Source of the DNA: JAMLHH01 sp964653095
GTDB taxonomy: Bacteria > Bacteroidota > Bacteroidia > Chitinophagales > JADIYW01
NCBI GenBank assembly: GCA_964653095.1
Contig: CAZZEH010000015.1
Coordinates: 1-64,000, forward strand
Length of the DNA: 64,000 nt
Direction of reading: 5' to 3'
The position numbers were made by a program, and so were the translations under genes. The notes below the pieces were generated by a model. The model was not told the origin of the DNA. It did not search any database and saw only the letters and a list, made by a program, of their open reading frames with translations. This document shows, piece by piece, positions 1-7,265 of the stretch; the first letter of the stretch is position 1; every line of letters starts with the position of its first letter.

Positions 1-1019
1 TCATTCAAAGATTTTTTATAAATACCTTCACCAAATAATTTTATGTAGTCATCTTTACTCGTCTCAAAGGAGTTTTTAAGATTTTGCCATTTTACATAGA
101 AATCTGTAATAAAGCTATAAAAGCTTTGATAATGAACATTGGTCCAAGAATCAGTAAAATCTTCAGATGAATTCATAGGGTTTAATACTTTAAACTTATA
201 ACCCCGATTAATAGTACTTAAATAGTCTTCTTTTATTCTTTTTGCAACATTATCGATTGTTTCAAAAATCGATTCTTCTTGCTGGTAAAAATTTGCTACT
301 AAAGTTGTAATTACTATACTTGACACAGCATAATCTTTGTCTTGAAAATAAATATCTCTATACCTTTTGAATAACTGTACAGCTCTTTGCAAAGGAGTTT
401 TAAAATATAGTTCTTCTGGTAGAGGTTCTGTTTCTACTTTTGTTTCAAGTAACATTTGAGAGTATTGTCTCAACATAGGTTGTTTTACAGAATTTGCAAT
501 ATCTAAAAACCAATTACCATATCCTTTAGGGTTCCCTGACGACCAACTTTTTAATGCTTTTTCTGGAATCCGAATATTTTCTTTATCATAACTATTCGGC
601 ATACATGCTGGCAAAATATCCATGTGAAAATCACTTTTGTAATTCAACCTTACACATCGCTTCTTTTTCTCCATAATAGTTTTATAATAACTATCTTTTT
701 CTAATGCTTTTACTAAAGCATTGTAAACTTGCTCTGGAGAATGGTTGGAGTATATATCATAGATATGTAATACTGTATCCAAATCGAAATCCTCATCATT
801 TATTGGCTTAACAGTTGTGCCGATACGTTTTGAACCTTGAGCATAAACTTCGATCTCTAAATCATTAAAAAAAACATCATCTTTTTTCAAAACTTCTGCT
901 ACCGCATTATATGCAGTTTCCATTCTCTCTAATCTTGTTTTATCAAGCTGTAATTCTTGTGCGATTCTCGCTAGTAACTCCTCTCTTTGAAGAACATAAT
1001 TTTTAAAAATATCTATCAT
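1..1019 (-). CDS. CD-NTase (SMODS-type nucleotidyltransferase) of a CBASS-like system, 3' end cut by the window
   Basis: The reading frame starts at an ATG at 1019 and stays open to base 1, so the C-terminus (after about 339 residues) lies outside the window. Visible signatures are the polymerase-beta fold GS motif (G62-S63, then T68-T69), the metal-binding acidic cluster D77/D79/D81 and a third acidic site in FHMDILPA near residue 140. This pattern is that of the OAS1-like CD-NTases which make cyclic oligonucleotide alarms in anti-phage CBASS systems. The start overlaps the stop of the upstream NUDIX-like gene by 3 bases (ATGA), so the two are translationally coupled. No effector gene is visible; if present it lies beyond the left edge. 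The family call is firm; the nucleotide product cannot be predicted. Confidence 0.82.
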   Translation of the reverse strand, partial: MIDIFKNYVLQREELLARIAQELQLDKTRLERMETAYNAVAEVLKKDDVFFNDLEIEVYAQGSKRIGTTVKPINDEDFDLDTVLHIYDIYSNHSPEQVYNALVKALEKDSYYKTIMEKKKRCVRLNYKSDFHMDILPACMPNSYDKENIRIPEKALKSWSSGNPKGYGNWFLDIANSVKQPMLRQYSQMLLETKVETEPLPEELYFKTPLQRAVQLFKRYRDIYFQDKDYAVSSIVITTLVANFYQQEESIFETIDNVAKRIKEDYLSTINRGYKFKVLNPMNSSEDFTDSWTNVHYQSFYSFITDFYVKWQNLKNSFETSKDDYIKLFGEGIYKKSLN

Positions 1020-1777
1020 TCTCTTAAATTTTTATTTATTAGTAATCTTGTATGCGCTCCAATACGAGCTATTTGGTTTCCATTTTCCATAAATCTTAAT
1101 TGTTCAATATCATCACATTCAACAATTGCAAATCCTTTACTAAGGTCTGGTTTCCCCTCAGATAACTCAATCAAGCACTGCTTTTGTTTTTCGTTTGGAA
1201 TAAGTTCAAATACATCAAAAATTAATACTTCATAGCATTTAAAAAACATACTCCATATAAGGTTTTCAGAATATCTTCTAATATGCTTATACTTGATATT
1301 CTTGAAAATATTAGGATCCAAAATACCTGTATCTAAAAGTTCCTCATTAAATTCTCGGTTTGGGTCTGTTTCCCTTTCTTGTTTGCTTTCAAACCAATTC
1401 ATTACCTCAATCACCCATTTCCCTTTTACCATAAATCGTAAATCAGAAGCGCTTTTTTCGTCTACATCTAATCCATTCCGTTTATTATCAGGTTTATATC
1501 CCCATTTGTTAAAAAGCGAATCGTCGCCGTATCTTTTATAAGCTCCTCCAACAGGCTGTAATTGATTCTCTATTCTACGATTCATCACGAGTAAATACTT
1601 ATTTGAATTTGGAATTTGAATTTTGAACAAATAGCTGATTGAAAAACGTATATCCTTGTTTTTATAACTACCTACTTTAGTTTTATAATAGGTAGTTAAA
1701 TGATTTCTATTTTCCCATAATATAGTAGCTCCTTTTGTCAATAGTGGTTCTAATAAGGGAGTAAGCATTTTTGTCAT
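1016..1777 (-). CDS. Divergent NUDIX-like protein coupled to the CD-NTase (SMODS-associated NUDIX type)
   Basis: A 253-residue protein encoded immediately upstream of, and overlapping, the CD-NTase gene. Residues 141-151 read REFNEELLDTG, a recognisable Nudix-box core, and QPVGG at 74-78 resembles the loop preceding it in NUDIX hydrolases. The spacing between the two is longer than in canonical NUDIX enzymes, so it is a divergent member. A NUDIX family associated with SMODS nucleotidyltransferases has been described in comparative genomics of nucleotide-based conflict systems and is proposed to sense or process nucleotides; the assignment here rests on the motif plus the coupling. No signal peptide or membrane segment is seen. 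Function in signalling, either sensing or degradation of the cyclic nucleotide, is inference. Confidence 0.55.
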   Translation of the reverse strand: MTKMLTPLLEPLLTKGATILWENRNHLTTYYKTKVGSYKNKDIRFSISYLFKIQIPNSNKYLLVMNRRIENQLQPVGGAYKRYGDDSLFNKWGYKPDNKRNGLDVDEKSASDLRFMVKGKWVIEVMNWFESKQERETDPNREFNEELLDTGILDPNIFKNIKYKHIRRYSENLIWSMFFKCYEVLIFDVFELIPNEKQKQCLIELSEGKPDLSKGFAIVECDDIEQLRFMENGNQIARIGAHTRLLINKNLRE

Positions 1778-1853
1778 TTTATTATAATTTTAAAAAAAGT
1801 AGAGGCGTTTCACTCAAGCATAATAAAGTGCTGGTTTATAAGCTTTTCTACAT

Positions 1854-1921
1854 TGTAATGCTATTTATTTTCCATAAATTGCCACGTTACCGGAAATTTT
1901 TTAAAAACTTTTAGCATTACA
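1854..1921. promoter_or_regulatory. Inverted repeat in the divergent CBASS / sigma-like intergenic region
   Basis: TGTAATGCTA at 1854-1863 and its exact reverse complement TAGCATTACA at 1912-1921 flank 48 bases of AT-rich DNA. The right arm ends 6 bases before the ATG of the sigma-like gene (1928); the left arm lies 77 bases upstream of the NUDIX-like start. The placement suits an operator pair controlling both divergent transcripts. The repeat is seen directly; binding is inferred. Confidence 0.45.
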
Positions 1922-1927
1922 TAGTAA

Positions 1928-2530
1928 ATGAGTTTAGATAACCGAGAAATAGCTACTTCTGAAGAAATACGTGTTGCGATTCAGGAAGCTCTGACAAAAG
2001 AGTTTTATGAATCGTTGATAAAATATTCTCTAAAAAGATTGAGTGCTTTTTTCGATATCAAATATGATTTTGATAAAGGAATCAGAGGAATTATGGTTCA
2101 AGATATGATTCAAGAAACTTTAGAAAGTTTAATAAAGAAAGATGGTAGAAATTGGTATAAAGATAAATATGATGATATTAAGCGACAAATCATTAGCTCG
2201 CTTGACAGTGTAATATCAAATACTGTTTCTACTCATTTAGAAAAGAATAATAAAACATTTGAAATCTTTGATAATGAAGAAATAGAGAATGCTGATAATG
2301 AAGAATACGACAACCTTCTTGAAATTTGTTACGAGGAACTTAAACGATTAGACTGTAGTGATGAAGAAATACTATTGTTTGAGCCTTATATTATTCAAGG
2401 AATGAAAAGACAAGTCTTGTCAGATTTATTTGGAATTTCATTAAGTGAACTAACGAATATCAAAAAAAGGTTAGACAGAAAACTACCGTTACTTAAAGCA
2501 AAATTAAAGGAGTTGGGATATGAGAAATAA
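1928..2530 (+). CDS. Sigma-70-like DNA-binding protein beside the CBASS-like genes
   Basis: A 200-residue protein. The last 50 residues resemble sigma region 4: a helix rich in E/L, then a helix-turn-helix of the form VLSDLFGISLSELTNIKKRL. The N-terminal half (about 40-105) loosely resembles region 2 (DMIQETL, then aromatic and basic residues), but no clear core-binding motif can be read. It may therefore be a true ECF-like sigma factor or a sigma-derived regulator. It is the first gene of a three-gene overlapping run that ends with an ImmA/IrrE peptidase and is divergent from the CD-NTase pair. An internal AAAGGAG at about 2505-2511 serves the next gene. Confidence 0.55.
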   Translation: MSLDNREIATSEEIRVAIQEALTKEFYESLIKYSLKRLSAFFDIKYDFDKGIRGIMVQDMIQETLESLIKKDGRNWYKDKYDDIKRQIISSLDSVISNTVSTHLEKNNKTFEIFDNEEIENADNEEYDNLLEICYEELKRLDCSDEEILLFEPYIIQGMKRQVLSDLFGISLSELTNIKKRLDRKLPLLKAKLKELGYEK

Positions 2531-2924
2531 TTTCATGAAAAAGATAGATAAAGCAATCATCAATCAAACTTTGGAGAATGATTTTACAGCTTTAGATGCT
2601 GAATTGGAGTTTTTGGGGTATAACATTGATGAATTAAATAGTTTTTCTGAAAAAATGTATAAAAGGCAATCATTTCTATTGAAAGGAATAATTAATAAAC
2701 AAAAAGATATAAATCTTTTAGAAAAAGCATCTCTAATGCTTCAAAAAGCAATTGAAGAAAATATTGACAAACCTATAAGCTACTTAAAAAGTTTAATTCA
2801 AAATAATCAATTTCAAGTTCAGTATAGGAATTTGGAAAATCTAACTATTGATGAAATTAAGGAAATTATAAAGGACCAAAATCTGTTAGAACTTTTAGAG
2901 AAGTTAGAAAATGAAGACCAATAA
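2520..2924 (+). CDS. Unrecognised small helical protein between sigma-like and ImmA/IrrE genes
   Basis: A 134-residue protein that I do not recognise. It is highly charged, predicted mostly helical, and has no signal peptide or membrane segment. The ATG at 2520 is preceded by AAAGGAG at good spacing and overlaps the end of the upstream gene by 11 bases; a second ATG at 2535 is possible. The gene overlaps the next one by 14 bases, so all three are probably one translation unit. By position between a sigma-like protein and a regulatory protease it could be an anti-sigma or adaptor, but nothing in its sequence proves this. Confidence 0.6.
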   Translation: MRNNFMKKIDKAIINQTLENDFTALDAELEFLGYNIDELNSFSEKMYKRQSFLLKGIINKQKDINLLEKASLMLQKAIEENIDKPISYLKSLIQNNQFQVQYRNLENLTIDEIKEIIKDQNLLELLEKLENEDQ

Positions 2925-3720
2925 AAGAGGTTCTGTAAAAGCAAAAGAATTACTTAGCGAAATTGGCTTTGATGAAATTTCTGATTTACCAATGGATTTG
3001 TTGGTCTCAGGACTTGGTGCAACTTTAATTATGGAACCTCTAAAAAAATCTGATGGTAAAATAATTAGAGGTAATAGTAAAACATTAATCAAAGTTAACT
3101 CGAATATTCCCTACGAAGAAAAAATTAGGTTCACTATTGCTCACGAAATAGGTCATTTTCTACTTCACGACAAATTAAATTTAGAGATTCACAACGATAA
3201 TAGCAACACATTAAATTGGTTTAAAGCAACTGAACAACAAGCAAAAAAAGGATTACAAGAGTGGGAAGCAAATGATTTTGCTTCCGAATTATTAATGCCT
3301 GAAAAATCATTTAGAAAATTTGCCGAGAATAAAAGATTCTCACCTAATTTAATAAAAGAAATTGCTTCGCATTTCAAGACAAGTCTTACGTCTGTCGCTT
3401 ATAGATTGGTCTCATTAAATATCTACCCATTATTTATCGTGTCAATTCATAATGGTAAAGTGTCTTATTGGAACAAATCTGAAAATTTTTGGGTTAAGAT
3501 TAAAGATATTACGAAACTAGCGCCACCTGAAGATTCTGTTGCGCAAGAATATATAGAAGCTGACTATGATTCTATTTATAAAGAATTTGAAAAAGCACAA
3601 CTTATTTCAAAATCTGTATGGTTTGAATTAAAATCGTATGAAAAGGATTCTGACTTTTATGAATATTGCATTCCTACAAAACAATACAAGTCTATTATTA
3701 GCATAATTTGGGAAGACTAA
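2911..3720 (+). CDS. ImmA/IrrE-family zinc metallopeptidase
   Basis: A 269-residue protein with the gluzincin motif HEIGH (H78, E79, H82) and a downstream EWEANDFA segment whose E119 is the probable third zinc ligand. This is the layout of ImmA/IrrE peptidases, which cleave or displace partner repressors: ImmR in ICEBs1, DdrO in Deinococcus, and CapH in the CapH-CapP pair that controls some CBASS operons. About 120 residues after the peptidase domain form a C-terminal extension typical of a sensor region. It is the last gene of the sigma-like / small protein / peptidase run. A role in switching on the divergent CBASS-like genes is inferred from this precedent. Confidence 0.8.
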   Translation: MKTNKRGSVKAKELLSEIGFDEISDLPMDLLVSGLGATLIMEPLKKSDGKIIRGNSKTLIKVNSNIPYEEKIRFTIAHEIGHFLLHDKLNLEIHNDNSNTLNWFKATEQQAKKGLQEWEANDFASELLMPEKSFRKFAENKRFSPNLIKEIASHFKTSLTSVAYRLVSLNIYPLFIVSIHNGKVSYWNKSENFWVKIKDITKLAPPEDSVAQEYIEADYDSIYKEFEKAQLISKSVWFELKSYEKDSDFYEYCIPTKQYKSIISIIWED

Positions 3721-3915
3721 TATTGATTTATGATGCTTTTATCATTCCAAACACAAAAACGCCACAAGTAACCTAAAACTTCAAAGAGTCATATTAGGCA
3801 TTGTAATACTAATTTCGACTGATTTACATAAAAAATATTACTGCAAAATAATCCGTATCGTTTTCAATTTGCTTTAGAAGCTAATCTAATAGCGTCAGTG
3901 TCCCACCGCAAACAA

Positions 3916-3933
3916 TCATTTCCCAATACAAAA
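3916..3933 (-). other. Conserved 3' end of mnmE, a possible integration (attB) site
   Basis: The last codons of mnmE encode FCIGK followed by TGA. In gamma-proteobacteria the equivalent 18 bp of trmE/thdF is the attachment site of SGI1-type elements. Here the AT-rich accessory genes start directly beyond it. I found no second copy of the 18 bp within the window, and no integrase is visible, so use as an attachment site is only a suggestion. Confidence 0.3.
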
Positions 3934-5259
3934 TTTGGAAAAAATATTTCCCAAAATGTCGTCCGGTGTCACCTCGCCCGTGATGTCACCGATATGATAG
4001 ATAGCCGAGCGCATATCCTGAGCGACTAATTCCAAGGTCAGACCGGACTCCATACCTACTATCATCCGTTCAAGAGATTCGGCAGCCAGACGAAGTGCTT
4101 CATAGTGGCGGATATTACTCACCGTAACATTGAGCGGAGTGGTATGCTCGACACTAATTTCTATGAGCTTGTCTTTGAGTTCATCTATATGGATGTGCTT
4201 GAGAGCAGAAATAGGCAATTCGTTCGGGTACATGTTTCCATCTGATTTGTCAGCCTTATTTCTGACCAGCAGGTAAGGTTTGTCGTACTTATTGACTTCG
4301 TCGATGATTTCATTGATATATGATTTTTCGACAGAAGCGTCATACAGTACCACGACAGCCTGTGCTTTTTTAATCATCTTTTTGGATCTCTTGATACCCA
4401 GAGCTTCTACGTAGTCTTTGGTTTCACGGATACCGGCGGTATCTATAAAGCGGAAAAGCACACCCTCTATCACTATGGTATCTTCGATGACATCGCGGGT
4501 AGTTCCGGCGATATCCGATACGATGGCCTTTTCTTCCTGCAGCAGATTGTTGAGCAAAGTACTTTTTCCTACGTTGGGCGGACCGACTATGGCGATAGCT
4601 ACACCGTTTTTGATAGCATTACCATATTGAAAGGTGTCGCTGAGCTGATTGACTTCTTTGAGAATATTTTTAGCGGTTTCTGACAACTGTTCTCGATTGG
4701 CAAACTCTACGTCTTCTTCTGCAAAATCCAATTCTAACTCTAAAAGAGAAGTCAAGTCCAATAATCGGGTGCGCATTTCTTTCAGTTTATTAGACACACC
4801 ACCTTTTAACTGGTGCATGGCCAATTGCAGTTGTGCTTCGGATTCACTGGCGATAACATCTGCCACCGCTTCCGCCTGCAAAAGATTAAATCTGCCGTTG
4901 AGAAAAGCTCTTTGAGTAAACTCACCCGGTTTGGCTTGTCTGGCACCAAGTCGGATGAGCAGCGCAATGATACTTCTTTGTATATATATAGAGCCATGAC
5001 AGGATATTTCTACACAATTTTCTTTGGTGAATGACTTTGGAGCCCAAAAGCAGGACAGCATTACTTCGTCGATAAGTTTTTCGCCATCGTAAATATGTCC
5101 GTATGCCAATGAGTTGCCTCCGTCTTTGATATGACCCCGAAAGCACTTTTTGATAATATTATAAGTATTGGACCCTGAAACTCTAATAACAGCAATCGCA
5201 CCTATTCCGTTGGCTGTGGATAGGGCTATTATAGTATCATTTATAGAATATGAGTGCAT
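3916..5259 (-). CDS. mnmE: tRNA uridine-5-carboxymethylaminomethyl modification GTPase MnmE
   Basis: A 447-residue protein, normal length for the family. The N-terminal tetrahydrofolate-binding domain (1-120) is followed by a helical domain interrupted by the G domain: P-loop GPPNVGKS at 226-233, then GTTRD, DTAG and NKAD. The C-terminus is the family's catalytic FCIGK, whose Cys is needed for modification. With MnmG it modifies the wobble U34 of tRNAs reading NNA/NNG codons. The gene stands alone, with divergent transcription from ompA-like on one side and convergent accessory genes on the other. Confidence 0.97.
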   Translation of the reverse strand: MHSYSINDTIIALSTANGIGAIAVIRVSGSNTYNIIKKCFRGHIKDGGNSLAYGHIYDGEKLIDEVMLSCFWAPKSFTKENCVEISCHGSIYIQRSIIALLIRLGARQAKPGEFTQRAFLNGRFNLLQAEAVADVIASESEAQLQLAMHQLKGGVSNKLKEMRTRLLDLTSLLELELDFAEEDVEFANREQLSETAKNILKEVNQLSDTFQYGNAIKNGVAIAIVGPPNVGKSTLLNNLLQEEKAIVSDIAGTTRDVIEDTIVIEGVLFRFIDTAGIRETKDYVEALGIKRSKKMIKKAQAVVVLYDASVEKSYINEIIDEVNKYDKPYLLVRNKADKSDGNMYPNELPISALKHIHIDELKDKLIEISVEHTTPLNVTVSNIRHYEALRLAAESLERMIVGMESGLTLELVAQDMRSAIYHIGDITGEVTPDDILGNIFSKFCIGK

Positions 5260-5303
5260 TTGCAGGTTGAAGTATTAAATATTGTTAATAAAAATAAGGT
5301 TTC

Positions 5304-5337
5304 TTGCTACTTTATATTAAAGTATGTGTTATATTTG
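5304..5337 (+). promoter_or_regulatory. Candidate Bacteroidota promoter for the OmpA-family gene
   Basis: TTG at 5304-5306 and TATATTTG at 5330-5337 match the -33 and -7 (TAnnTTTG) elements of the primary Bacteroidota sigma factor at suitable spacing. A second -7-like TATTTTTG at 5403-5410 lies nearer to the ATG at 5466, so the true start is uncertain. Confidence 0.45.
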
Positions 5338-5465
5338 GGTTTATAATTTGTGATTAAAAGAATAAAATACAAAGTAATTTACTGATTTATGTAAGATATA
5401 TATATTTTTGACCGATAAATTGAATTCGCAAATTGACATTAAAACTACAAAACCCAATATATCAC

Positions 5466-7133
5466 ATGAAGATTTTAAAATTAAACTTGAAAAATGTAAC
5501 CAGCTCGTTATTAATAATGGGGGTTATGGTCGTTCCGCTAAGTTCATTTGGACAGGATGCGGATGAAGGAGAGACGCCGGTCATTATCTCAGTTCAGAAC
5601 GTTGAAGAAGAGACTCCGGTCATTATCTCAGCTCAGGATGAAGAAGAAACTCCGGTGATTATATCTGCCAATGAAAGTGAAATAGATGAAGGAGCTGACT
5701 CAGAAGTTGCTCCAAGTAGTGGTATTCAACTTGATAAACTATTGAAAAACTATTCCGTAACACTTCATGTCGGTGCTACGATGCCATTCACTGATGTCCG
5801 TTCATATGATTTTACCGGAAGATTTAAGAAGCCGGGTGATATTCAATATGGAATAGGAGTTGGTATTACAAGAATGTTTGGAAATGTGGTAGGAGGACAG
5901 GTACAATATACCTATGGTAAACTTCAGGGAGTTTCCAGACCGCGTTCAGGATATCATGATCAATCAACTTGGTTACAACTTGGATTCCCTAACCCGTTTT
6001 ACTTTAAAACGCAATTCCACCAATTGACAGTCAATGCGTACATTAACTTCTCCAATATGTTCTTAGGTTTAAACCGAGTTGTAAGAGCAAATCAGGAGAA
6101 CAGACCTATTAATGAGAGAAAGTTTTCAGCGTACGGAAAGGTTGGAGTTGGATTTATCTTTTTTGACTCTAAACTGTATGACTTGGAATCAGGTATTGCT
6201 TTGAGAGAAATCGATCCGGGTAAATACAAATATATGAGAGGTTACACAAATAAAACCACTGAAGTAGCAGTGCCTATGGCTTTAGGAGTGAAATATAAAA
6301 TCAACCACCAATTTGATATAGGTTTAGAAGGTCAATATACTTTAGTAAATTCCGATAAATTGGATGCCTTGGTATTTGACAGTCCAAAGACAGGACGATT
6401 TGACAAGTGGGCTTATGTAAACGCCAATGTTACATATAAGTTTGGTGCAAGAGAAACACAAAAGGAACATTTGGAGTGGGTGAATTCTTTAGAGAATTAT
6501 ATGACTCTCACAGATGCGAAATTGGCGAATCTATATACAGTGAAAGATTCAGACAATGATGGTGTAATTGACGAATTGGATTGGGAGCCTGATACAGAAG
6601 AAGGAGCTATTGTGGATACACACGGTAGAACTTTGGATAGTGATGGTGACGGTATTCCTGATCACTTGGATCCGGAGCCATATTCCACACCTATGTTGCC
6701 AATTGATGAGCACGGAGTGAATATCAGACCTGACGGATTGACACAAAAAATGATTCAGGAAGTTAAAGATATTGTCAGCAAGGAGATATCAAGCTGGTTC
6801 TTATCTATTGTGTTCTTTGATTTGGATAAATCCAACATCAGAACAAGTGAAATCCCTGAGCTATACAGAGTGGCGAAATTTATGTTGAAATATCCCGAAG
6901 CTAAGCTAAACATTAAAGGATATACTGATGTAAGAGCAAGTGAAAGCTATAACATGGGCTTGTCTGAAAGAAGAACAGATGCTGTAATCAATTATTTGGT
7001 TAAAACATACAATATTGATCGAGACAGATTTGTGGGTTCTTTCTTTGGAAAGGCAGACAATATGTTTGAAAATGCCAGAAATGAGCATCAGCACCAGTTA
7101 AACAGACGTGTTGAAATTACTATTGCTCAATAA
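5466..7133 (+). CDS. Large OmpA-family outer membrane protein with thrombospondin-3 calcium repeats
   Basis: The ATG at 5466 was chosen over an upstream TTG because it begins a typical signal peptide ending in SSFGQ. A mature N-terminal stretch carries three near-identical copies of ETPVIIS. The middle (about 105-350) reads as an outer-membrane beta barrel. It is followed by two calcium-binding DSDNDGV/DSDGDGI thrombospondin type-3 repeats and a C-terminal OmpA peptidoglycan-binding domain (FFDLDKS, then GYTDVRAS and LSERRTDAV). It probably anchors the outer membrane to peptidoglycan; a second role in surface structure is unknown. It is transcribed alone, followed by a strong terminator. Confidence 0.88.
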   Translation: MKILKLNLKNVTSSLLIMGVMVVPLSSFGQDADEGETPVIISVQNVEEETPVIISAQDEEETPVIISANESEIDEGADSEVAPSSGIQLDKLLKNYSVTLHVGATMPFTDVRSYDFTGRFKKPGDIQYGIGVGITRMFGNVVGGQVQYTYGKLQGVSRPRSGYHDQSTWLQLGFPNPFYFKTQFHQLTVNAYINFSNMFLGLNRVVRANQENRPINERKFSAYGKVGVGFIFFDSKLYDLESGIALREIDPGKYKYMRGYTNKTTEVAVPMALGVKYKINHQFDIGLEGQYTLVNSDKLDALVFDSPKTGRFDKWAYVNANVTYKFGARETQKEHLEWVNSLENYMTLTDAKLANLYTVKDSDNDGVIDELDWEPDTEEGAIVDTHGRTLDSDGDGIPDHLDPEPYSTPMLPIDEHGVNIRPDGLTQKMIQEVKDIVSKEISSWFLSIVFFDLDKSNIRTSEIPELYRVAKFMLKYPEAKLNIKGYTDVRASESYNMGLSERRTDAVINYLVKTYNIDRDRFVGSFFGKADNMFENARNEHQHQLNRRVEITIAQ

Positions 7134-7158
7134 CCGAAATATATAAATTATTATAGAA

Positions 7159-7193
7159 GAGAGCTGCCAATAATATTGGCTGCTCTCTTTTAT
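7159..7193 (+). terminator. Intrinsic terminator after the OmpA-family gene
   Basis: GAGAGC (7159-7164) pairs with GCTCTC (7182-7187); an inner GCCAA/TTGGC stem extends it around a 5-base loop, and TTTTATTTT follows. This separates the ompA-like gene from the export operon. Confidence 0.85.
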
Positions 7194-7231
7194 TTTAACT
7201 AAAAACTATTTACAAGGTTTAATAAATTTAC

Positions 7232-7239
7232 TATTTTTG
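7232..7239 (+). promoter_or_regulatory. Candidate -7 element of the SLBB / Wzz / PKS operon
   Basis: TATTTTTG fits TAnnTTTG and lies 27 bases before the ATG at 7266. No clear -33 TTTG is seen upstream, so the promoter may be weak or activated. Confidence 0.4.
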
Positions 7240-7265
7240 CCACTTCTCAACCATAAAACTTTATA

